A stretch of 64,000 bases of DNA, from the NCBI GenBank assembly GCA_035524275.1, contig DATKPC010000003.1, positions 8,942 to 72,941 on the forward strand. Reading direction: 5' to 3'. The notes beneath the pieces are model-generated. The model saw only the letters and a list, made by a program, of their open reading frames with translations, did not search any database and had not been told where the DNA came from. Both the position numbers and the translations under genes were made by a program. Origin of the DNA: DATKPC01 sp035524275 (lineage in GTDB: Bacteria; Pseudomonadota; Gammaproteobacteria; Burkholderiales; Burkholderiaceae_F). Positions 57,662 through 64,000 of this stretch are shown here, piece after piece. Numbering within the stretch: position 1 is the first letter of the stretch; each line of letters starts with the position of its first letter.

Positions 57662-60292
57662 CTAGCCCACGTTCGCCACACCCGCACCCGACCCGCCGAC
57701 GAGGTCGCCCACCTGCGCCACCGCCATGGCGAGCTCGGAATCCGACCCGACGCCCGCCTCGCGGGCAATCGCGGCGGCCCGCTCCAGCGCGCCGCGCGCG
57801 TTGCCGGCATCGCCGGCGAGGAATTCGCATTCGGCGCGAGCGCACAGCAGCACGCCGAGGCTGATGCGGTCGGCGAGTTCGTCGAGCAGCGCTTCGCCGC
57901 GTTCGAGGCAGGCCCGCGCCTGCTCGATGGCGTGCAGCCGCGCATGCGCTTGGCCGAGGTAGCCGAGCACTTGCCCCTCGGTGCGCCGGTCGCCGATCCG
58001 CCGCGCGACGTTCAGCGCGGCGTCGTACGACGCGATGGCCTGCGGCAGCCCCCCGGTCGTTCCGTGCACCATGCCGAGATTGCACAGCACGACGCACTCC
58101 AGCCGCGCATGGCCCGTTTCGCGGGCCACCTCGAGCGCGCCCTCCAGGTTGCGACGGGCTTCCTCGTGCCGCCCCTGCAGGAGCTGCAGCCATCCCAGGT
58201 TGCACAGCGAGTTGCCTTCGTGCACGCGATCGTGAAGTTCGCGGCCGATCCGTAGCGCCTGCTCGAACCTCTGCGCCGCCGCGTCGAGGCGACCCACGGC
58301 CAGGTGCAGGTTGCCGAGGTTGCCGAGGACGTTGCCCAGGAGTCGTCGGTCCCGGACACCGTCGGCGACCTGCAGCGCCTGCTCGAGAAGGGCGAGCGCC
58401 GCATCGGTCCGGCCTCGATCCGTCTCGATGAGGCCGAGGCCGATGAGCGCCGCGCACGCGAGGTCGACATCCTGCAGGGCCCGAGCCATGGCGAGCGCGC
58501 GTTCGTGCGCCGCCCACGCGTCGTCCGGCCGACCGGAGCGGTCCAGCGTCGTCGCGAGTTTTCCGGTCAACTGCGCGATGCGCGGCGCATCGCCTTCGGC
58601 TGCCGCCAGCGCCGCCTCGTAGTTCGCCAGCGCCTGCGCGTGTTGTCCGCACGCCGCTTGCGCGTCGCCCAGCACGGCCAGCGTGCGGACCCTCGACGCG
58701 GTCTGCAACCCGGGCATCGCGCTCACCGCCTCCGCGAGATCGGCGCCCGCCTTGAAGGGCCCTCGAAGGTTCAGCGCCGCCCACGCGCCCTCGAGCGCAC
58801 CGACCGCGGAATCGACATCGCCGCCGGCTGCGCTGCGCTGGCACGCGACGACCAGGTTGTGGAGCTCGACGCCGAGCGTCTCGACGGCGCGGTCGGCGCC
58901 GAAGCGGGCGAACCACGACGCGTGGCGCTGCTGAGCCGCGCGCAGCGCAGCGACGCCGCTACCGGCAAACCGGTCTTCGGATCGCAGGTGTTCCGCGGCG
59001 TAGTCCTGGATGCTCGCCAGCATGTCGAAGCGGTCGTCGCGGCAGCGCAGCAGCGACTTCTCGACGAGGGACTGCACGACATCGACGATCCACGGCGCCG
59101 CCTCGACCGGCGACAGGTCGATCACGGCTTCCGCCGCTTCGAGCGTGAAGCCGCCCTCGAAGACGGCGCACTGCGCAAACGCGAGCTTTTCCGCCGGCCG
59201 CAGCAGGTCCCACGACCAGTCGAACGCCGCGCGAAGCGTCGCCTGGCGCGCCGTGCGTCCGCCGGTCGAGGACAGCAGCCGGAAGCGCTCGCCGATACGC
59301 GACAGCAGCGCCCGCGGCGCGAGCGTTCGAACCCTCGCTGCCGCCAGTTCGATCGCGAGCGGCAGCCCGTCGAGCAGAGCGACGAGCGGACGCACCGCCG
59401 CGCGTTCGTCGGACGCGGCATCGAACGTGCGACCAGCCGCCGCCGCGCGGCGCAGGAACAGATCCTCCGCTTCCGGCGGCGGCAGCGGTGCGACGGCCTG
59501 CACCTGCTCGCCGACGATGCCGAGCACCTCGCGCGTCGTCGCGAGGAATCGCGCGGCGGGCGCCCGCTCCAGCCAACGGCCCAGCGTGACCTCCGCGTGG
59601 CGGGCGACCTGCTCGAAGTTGTCGAGGATCACGAGGCACGCGCCGCGGCCGGCGATCGCATCGCCCAGCTGCGCCACCGGGTCGTCGCGACCCGGCGGCA
59701 CGTCCAGCCCCAGCGCAACGGCGTTCAGCACGCCTTCGGCGCTGCGTGCCGGCGCCAGGTCGCAGAACCACACGCCGCCCGGGAAGTCGGCGGTCCGCGT
59801 CGCGCCGTAGCGGGTCGCGAGCCGGGTCTTCCCGGTGCCGCCGATGCCCAGCAGCGAAACCAGGCGCGCGCCCGCGGCGAACCGGTGCTGCAGCTCCTGC
59901 AGCGCCTCGTCGCGGCCAATGAAATCGTCACGCTCGGCCGGCAGCGTGTGTCGCGGCGCGCGCGCGGGGGCGTCGACGCGCGTGCCGTTCGCGGCCTCGT
60001 CGAGTTGGGCTGCCCACCGATAGCCGCGCCCCGGGATCGTCGCGATGACGTTCGGCCCGAAGAGCTTTCGCAGGCCGCTCACCTGCACCGCGAGATTGTT
60101 CTCCTCGACGACGAGCCCGGGCCAGGCGCGAGCCAGCAGCTCGTCCTTCGTCACGAGACGATCGCGATGCTCGACCAGCGCCAGCAGGACGTCGAATGCG
60201 CGCGCGCCGAGCGGCGACGGGACTCCCGCCTGCAGGATTTCCCGCGAGGCCGGTCGGACTTCGAAGTCGCCGAAGCGGATCGGAGCCTGCAT
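57662..60292 (-). CDS. Winged-helix transcriptional regulator with P-loop ATPase and TPR-like repeats
   Basis: An 876-residue regulator. Residues 1-95 form an OmpR-type winged helix (DFEVRPASREILQAG, ELLARAWPGLVVEENNLAVQ, IPGRGYRW). A STAND-like ATPase domain follows, with P-loop GIGGTGKT (149-156) and the segment LVILDNFEQV. The C-terminal part (about 560-860) has tandem alpha-helical TPR-like repeats such as GNSLCNLGWLQLLQGRHEEA. Such proteins sense a ligand through the repeats. The target is unknown. The ATG at 60292 is preferred to a GTG at 60307; neither has a clear SD. Confidence 0.82.
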   Translation of the reverse strand: MQAPIRFGDFEVRPASREILQAGVPSPLGARAFDVLLALVEHRDRLVTKDELLARAWPGLVVEENNLAVQVSGLRKLFGPNVIATIPGRGYRWAAQLDEAANGTRVDAPARAPRHTLPAERDDFIGRDEALQELQHRFAAGARLVSLLGIGGTGKTRLATRYGATRTADFPGGVWFCDLAPARSAEGVLNAVALGLDVPPGRDDPVAQLGDAIAGRGACLVILDNFEQVARHAEVTLGRWLERAPAARFLATTREVLGIVGEQVQAVAPLPPPEAEDLFLRRAAAAGRTFDAASDERAAVRPLVALLDGLPLAIELAAARVRTLAPRALLSRIGERFRLLSSTGGRTARQATLRAAFDWSWDLLRPAEKLAFAQCAVFEGGFTLEAAEAVIDLSPVEAAPWIVDVVQSLVEKSLLRCRDDRFDMLASIQDYAAEHLRSEDRFAGSGVAALRAAQQRHASWFARFGADRAVETLGVELHNLVVACQRSAAGGDVDSAVGALEGAWAALNLRGPFKAGADLAEAVSAMPGLQTASRVRTLAVLGDAQAACGQHAQALANYEAALAAAEGDAPRIAQLTGKLATTLDRSGRPDDAWAAHERALAMARALQDVDLACAALIGLGLIETDRGRTDAALALLEQALQVADGVRDRRLLGNVLGNLGNLHLAVGRLDAAAQRFEQALRIGRELHDRVHEGNSLCNLGWLQLLQGRHEEARRNLEGALEVARETGHARLECVVLCNLGMVHGTTGGLPQAIASYDAALNVARRIGDRRTEGQVLGYLGQAHARLHAIEQARACLERGEALLDELADRISLGVLLCARAECEFLAGDAGNARGALERAAAIAREAGVGSDSELAMAVAQVGDLVGGSGAGVANVG

Positions 60293-60349
60293 GGCCCGAT
60301 TCTGCACGTTTCGACGGTCGCCAGCGACGCGCGTCGAGCCGCCGCAGCG

Positions 60350-60706
60350 TCAGTCGTCGCGATCGGCGGAGGCGGACGGGGAGGAATGCGGCGCGGCGTT
60401 CCCGGGGGCGGTCTCGTCGGCCGTGGCCGGCTCGTCGCCGAGCCAGTGCACGAGACGGTGCTCGCAGGCCTTGAAGACGACGTATCCCGCCATGCTGGCG
60501 TAGCCGGTGACGACGAGCTCGACGAACTGCCGGGCCGCGCCGTCGGCCAGTGCCATCCAGCCGTTTTCCGCGACCAGCGTCAGGTTGGCGCGCAACAGGT
60601 AGAAGAGGTTCAGCGACCCGACCCCGAACACGGCGAAGCTCAGGCCCAGCGCGAGGAACGTCGCCCAACGGCGGGTCAGGACGGCTCTCTGGAACCATCG
60701 GCGCAT
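60350..60706 (-). CDS. Small two-span membrane protein
   Basis: A 118-residue protein with hydrophobic helices at about residues 14-37 (FLALGLSFAVFGVGSLNLFY) and 63-78, and a C-terminal acidic/serine tail. It has an AGGAAAG ribosome site before the ATG at 60706. No family is recognised. It lies upstream of the regulator gene on the same strand, 57 bp away. Confidence 0.6.
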   Translation of the reverse strand: MRRWFQRAVLTRRWATFLALGLSFAVFGVGSLNLFYLLRANLTLVAENGWMALADGAARQFVELVVTGYASMAGYVVFKACEHRLVHWLGDEPATADETAPGNAAPHSSPSASADRDD

Positions 60707-60824
60707 CGCGTGACTTTCCTCGCGTCTCCGGCGAATTCGCCACGTTAGCATCGACGGGGCAGCCGGCACGGCGGCTGGCGCTCGCGCCAGGACGACGACC
60801 GCGTCGCCGCCGCCGCGCGTTCGA

Positions 60825-61601
60825 TCAGTCGGCGTTCCGCCCCGCGACGTAGCGCGATGACCACGTCGCAAGCATGTCGGCGACGAATCGGGCGTCGGAT
60901 GGATTGCGCAGGAAGTGGTCTGCCCCGTCGACCGACACGAAGCTTTTCGGGTGCCTGGCCGCCTGGTAGATCATCCGCGCGTTCTCCACGTCGACGGTCT
61001 CGTCCTGCGGCGCATGGAAGATCATCAACGGCACGTCCAGGTCGCGGACGAGATCGTGCATCTTCTGTGCGCTGATGTCCTCCAGGAACTGTCGCTTGAT
61101 CGTGAAGGAGCGGCCGGCCAACGTGACCGCGGCCTCCCCGTGCTTCTCGATGTCGTCCAGCCGATGGCAAAAGAGATGTCGCACGTGCAGGGGCTCGAAG
61201 GGGCTGTTGATCGTCGCCACGGCTCTCAGGCCAGGCACTTTCGCCGACGCTGCCAGGACGGCCGTGCCGCCGAAGCTGTGACCGAACATCAGGCTAGGGC
61301 TCTCGAAATTCCGCGTGAGGTAATCGGCCGCCGCCACGATGTCCTGCACGTTGGACGTGAAGTTCGTGTCGGCGAACGCGCCTTCGCTTTCGCCAAGGCC
61401 GGTGAAATCGAAGCGCAGCACCGCGAAGTTGCGCGCCGTCAAAGCGCGCGTGAGCTGGACGGTCGTGCGGAAGTTCTTCGAGCACGTGAAGCAGTGCGCA
61501 AACAGCGCGTAGGCCAGCGGCGGCCCGCCTTCCGGCATGTCGAGCAAGCCGTGCAACGTCTGCGCCTGCGCGCCCGGGATCTCGATCGTCGTGCTCGTCA
61601 T
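60825..61601 (-). CDS. Alpha/beta hydrolase
   Basis: A 258-residue hydrolase with FAHCFTCSKN near the start, nucleophile Ser109 in MFGHSFGG, Asp200 in FHAPQDETVDVENA and His229 in GADHFL. It belongs to the group often found fused or next to OsmC-type proteins. The gene follows the glutamate-synthase-like gene by 4 bp, so the two share a transcript. Substrate unknown; an esterase or acyl hydrolase role is likely. Confidence 0.82.
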   Translation of the reverse strand: MTSTTIEIPGAQAQTLHGLLDMPEGGPPLAYALFAHCFTCSKNFRTTVQLTRALTARNFAVLRFDFTGLGESEGAFADTNFTSNVQDIVAAADYLTRNFESPSLMFGHSFGGTAVLAASAKVPGLRAVATINSPFEPLHVRHLFCHRLDDIEKHGEAAVTLAGRSFTIKRQFLEDISAQKMHDLVRDLDVPLMIFHAPQDETVDVENARMIYQAARHPKSFVSVDGADHFLRNPSDARFVADMLATWSSRYVAGRNAD

Positions 61602-61605
61602 GTTT

Positions 61606-63192
61606 CTACTCGGCTCGGAGCCCGGGACGTGACGGGTCGTTCGATACGGACGCCGCATGGCCGAGCGCCTGCATGCGCGCCGCCGTGGCACTGCCATCCC
61701 CCGGATCTGCGGTCGGATAGAGTTCATTCAGCGGGCGGGACTTTCCGTCGACGCCCATGATGCGCACGTGGAAGCGCCGCAAGCGGCGCGGATGCGGCAC
61801 GCCACAGCTGTGGGCGATCACCTCCACGTCATGCACCATGTTCCGGCAATAGTTGGCGACCCGCACGGCCTTGTCGGCGGGATTCAGGCCCTTCTGCAGC
61901 CGGGGGTCATGGGTTGTGATGCCCGTGGGGCAGGTGTTCTTGTTGCATTTGAGCGATTGAATGCATCCGAGTGCGAACATGAATCCGCGAGCCGAGTTGA
62001 CGAAACTGGCACCGGCACACAGCGCCCACGCGACTTCCGCCGGAGTGATCAGCTTTCCCGCGGCGACAATCGGGATGCGTTCGTTCAGCCCGTGCTTCAG
62101 CAGGGTGTCCCTGACCAATGGCAGCGATTCCTTGATCGATAGCCCGACGTTGTCCATCAGCGCCAGCGGCGCGGCCCCGGTACCGCCGTCGCCGGAATCC
62201 AGCGTGAAGAAGTCCGGCGCCAGCGCGATGTCGCGCTGGTTGATGCGGGAGCAGAGATCCTCCAGCCAGCCATAGGCGCCCAAGACGGCCTTGATCCCCA
62301 CCGGCTTGCCGGTGATGCGCTTGATGCGCGCAATGACCTCCAGGAGTTGCTCGTTGCTGTCGATCTCCGGGTGCCGGTTCGGGCTGATCGAATCCTTGCC
62401 CGCCTCGATGCCGCGTATCGCCGCGATTTCCGCCGTGACCTTCGCTCCGGGGAGGATGCCACCCTTTCCCGGCTTGGCCCCCTGCGACAGTTTCAGCTCG
62501 AACATCTTCACTTGCGGATGCGCCGCCACGGCGCGCAGCCGCTCCTCGCTGAGCGTTCCGTCCGCATGGCGGACACCATACTTCGCGGTGCCGATCTGGA
62601 AGACGATATCGGCGCCACCTTCCAGGTGTTGCGGGGCGAGGCCGCCCTCGCCCGTGTTCATCCAGCATCCGGCCATCGACGCGCCCCTCGATAGCGCAAG
62701 CACGGCCGGTGCCGACAACGCCCCAAAGCTCATGCCGGATATGTTGAAGATCGACTTGGCCTCGTAGGGATGTTGGGCATACGGCCCGACGATCAGGGTG
62801 GGCGTCGGCTCCTGATCCTTCTCCAGCGTGGGGTACGGGCAGTTCACGAACAGCGGCGTACCCGCCTCGCGGATCGGGCGCGTCGACCCGAAGGCGACCG
62901 TGCGCTCGCCGTTCCTTGACGCCTGCTCCACCCAGCCGCGTTCGGCGCGGTTGAACGGCAACTCCTCGCGATCCATCGCGAAGAAGTACTGCCGGAAAAA
63001 CTCCCCGAGGTGGGACAGCACGTAGCGCAAATGTCCGACCACCGGGTAGTTGTACAGGATCGCATCCGCGCGCTGCGTCCGGTCGAGGACGAACAACGTC
63101 GCGACGGCGACCGCGAGTAGACCTGCGCCGATTGCAAATGCGATGTAGAAGAAAGCCGCCGCCTGCATCGCCGCTTGCGCAATCCAACTCAT
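61606..63192 (-). CDS. FMN-binding glutamate synthase-like protein
   Basis: A 528-residue protein. Residues 11-36 are one membrane segment. The rest resembles the FMN-binding domain of glutamate synthase: IFNISGMSFGALSAPAVLAL, WMNTGEGGLAPQHLEGGADI, GAKPGKGGILPGAKVT, LDSGDGGTGAAPLALMDN and the cysteine cluster ALGCIQSLKCNKNTCPTGIT for an iron-sulfur centre. It lacks the amidotransferase domain, so it is not a full glutamate synthase. SD GGAGG is 5 bp before the ATG at 63192. The reaction is unknown. Confidence 0.87.
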   Translation of the reverse strand: MSWIAQAAMQAAAFFYIAFAIGAGLLAVAVATLFVLDRTQRADAILYNYPVVGHLRYVLSHLGEFFRQYFFAMDREELPFNRAERGWVEQASRNGERTVAFGSTRPIREAGTPLFVNCPYPTLEKDQEPTPTLIVGPYAQHPYEAKSIFNISGMSFGALSAPAVLALSRGASMAGCWMNTGEGGLAPQHLEGGADIVFQIGTAKYGVRHADGTLSEERLRAVAAHPQVKMFELKLSQGAKPGKGGILPGAKVTAEIAAIRGIEAGKDSISPNRHPEIDSNEQLLEVIARIKRITGKPVGIKAVLGAYGWLEDLCSRINQRDIALAPDFFTLDSGDGGTGAAPLALMDNVGLSIKESLPLVRDTLLKHGLNERIPIVAAGKLITPAEVAWALCAGASFVNSARGFMFALGCIQSLKCNKNTCPTGITTHDPRLQKGLNPADKAVRVANYCRNMVHDVEVIAHSCGVPHPRRLRRFHVRIMGVDGKSRPLNELYPTADPGDGSATAARMQALGHAASVSNDPSRPGLRAE

Positions 63193-63861
63193 CCATCCCT
63201 CCCGTTGGCGTTTCGGGCGCCCCGTCGACCTCGGCCGATCGAGTCGGCTCTGGATCGAAGGCCCTGCCCGCGATCCTCCTTGCGGTATCCGGGAGCCAGT
63301 CGCTACGCGCCGAGGCCGAGGCGAACAAGGGCCGGGGTCCGGTCGATCCGGACTCGTCGTGCGCCTCCTCCATGCCGTCGCGGCCGCCGCTTCGTCCGGA
63401 ACGAGCACGCCTTCGTTCGTCGCGCCGACCCACCTGCGCTTACATAAGGCGGCACGAATGGAAGATTGCCCTGAAATCGCTCGCCGGGGACATTGTCGAT
63501 CGCGACCTCCGATCGACGAAGCGGGTGATGATCAGGGGCATGCAAGAGCGCCGTTCGCTCTTGCCACGGGGGCATGGCGCCGATGCCCTGAGCCTGCGGC
63601 GAGCCCTGGTCGATGAATGCCGCGAAGAAAAGATCGCGTCGAATATCGCTTCCGGCGCCAATTGATCGGCGCGAATTTCCGGCAATGACCGGGCACTCGA
63701 TCCGCAATCAGGGTCATCTTTACATCGGCACCGACATCAACGAGGCCGCCGCCGAGGTTGACCCTATGACCGAGAGCGTCCTAATGCCCTCGCTGGCACC
63801 ATCGCGCAGTTGATCGTAACGATGGCCGGATTCTTGATCGCTGATCGGCGGGGAATCGAAA
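63193..63861. other. Gene-free interval beside a tRNA gene
   Basis: This 669-bp stretch has several open frames but none with a ribosome site and recognisable product. The longest are 134 codons (minus, 63303-63707) and a plus-strand tail ending at 63665. From about 63640 to 63860 the DNA is noticeably less GC-rich than the rest. No repeat or insertion-sequence end is visible. Confidence 0.55.
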
Positions 63862-63937
63862 TGGCGCGCCCGGCAGGAATCGAACCTGCGACCCTTGGCT
63901 TCGGAGGCCAATACTCTATCCCCTGAGCTACGGGCGC
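63862..63937 (-). tRNA. tRNA-Arg (anticodon CCG)
   Basis: The minus strand folds as a 76-nt tRNA with encoded CCA: acceptor GCGCCCG/CGGGCGC, anticodon stem TTGGC/GCCAA around loop CTCCGAA giving anticodon CCG, and T-arm GCAGG-TTCGATT-CCTGC. It reads CGG arginine codons. Confidence 0.93.
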
Positions 63938-64000
63938 GTTGTCGGCAGTCTCGCTGCGCCGCGCGGGTCGGCGCGCAACCTGCAAGGATACACGGGCTCG

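Noticed and set aside
63303..63707. A 134-codon minus-strand frame near the tRNA
   Set aside because: No ribosome site, no recognised motif, and a biased arginine-rich second half. I could not support a gene or a transposase remnant.

Overview
The window is a dense, very GC-rich (by eye about 68-70 %) chromosomal segment of a Gram-negative bacterium. The gene content resembles a metabolically versatile betaproteobacterium (Burkholderiales or Rhodocyclales type): malonate decarboxylase, an AcoR-controlled acetoin dehydrogenase operon, a six-component toluene-type diiron monooxygenase with a TodS/TodT-like two-component system, outer-membrane proteins, a lipoprotein and several hybrid sensor kinases. 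This taxonomic placement is inference; no rRNA is present. I see no phage, plasmid, intact insertion sequence or CRISPR array.

Layout. 1-6.4 kb (minus): two S9-family serine peptidases and malonate decarboxylase genes mdcA-mdcC-mdcD; the first three genes overlap by 4 bp, so they are probably translationally coupled. 6.5-8.2 kb (minus): a CcdA-type membrane protein with a periplasmic thioredoxin, and a small cupin. 8.5-13.7 kb (plus): katG, a reductase-like protein, two thioesterases and a GNAT acetyltransferase whose 3' end runs into the decayed remains of a 3-hydroxyacyl-CoA dehydrogenase gene on the other strand. 13.8-19.9 kb (plus): hybrid histidine kinase, HD-GYP response regulator, outer-membrane barrel and PstS-like periplasmic protein in one tight cassette. 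20-25.9 kb (minus): an ABC ATPase, a membrane permease fused to an M1 metallopeptidase, and a tryptophanase.

26.2-33.8 kb (plus): acoR, a sigma-54 type promoter with upstream palindromes, then acoX-acoA-acoB-acoC, a lipoate ligase-like gene and a thiamine-binding protein. The last two fit the lipoyl and thiamine diphosphate cofactors of the complex; no E3 gene is present. 33.8-41.9 kb: a large hybrid kinase (minus), then a class II aldolase, a GNAT-aminotransferase pair, an OmpA-like lipoprotein and a PsiE-like protein. 41.9-47.4 kb: a NERD-nuclease/UvrD-type helicase on the minus strand, divergent from a three-gene unit of membrane protein, MoxR-type AAA+ ATPase and a VWA protein whose zincin motif has lost its glutamate.

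47.4-56.6 kb (minus): a single-direction block reading todS-like, todT-like, tmoA, tmoB, tmoC, tmoD, tmoE, tmoF and an SDR dehydrogenase. The sensor should detect an aromatic compound, the regulator should bind a tod-box-like site upstream of tmoA, and the monooxygenase should hydroxylate the aromatic. 56.7-63.2 kb: two small membrane proteins, a secreted small protein, a REP-like palindrome pair, a winged-helix/P-loop/TPR regulator, an alpha/beta hydrolase and an FMN-binding glutamate synthase-like protein. The end holds about 670 bp without a convincing gene and a tRNA-Arg(CCG).

All functions are read from motifs and remembered family sequences; no database search was run. In this GC-rich DNA nearly every real gene has long antisense open frames, which were set aside.
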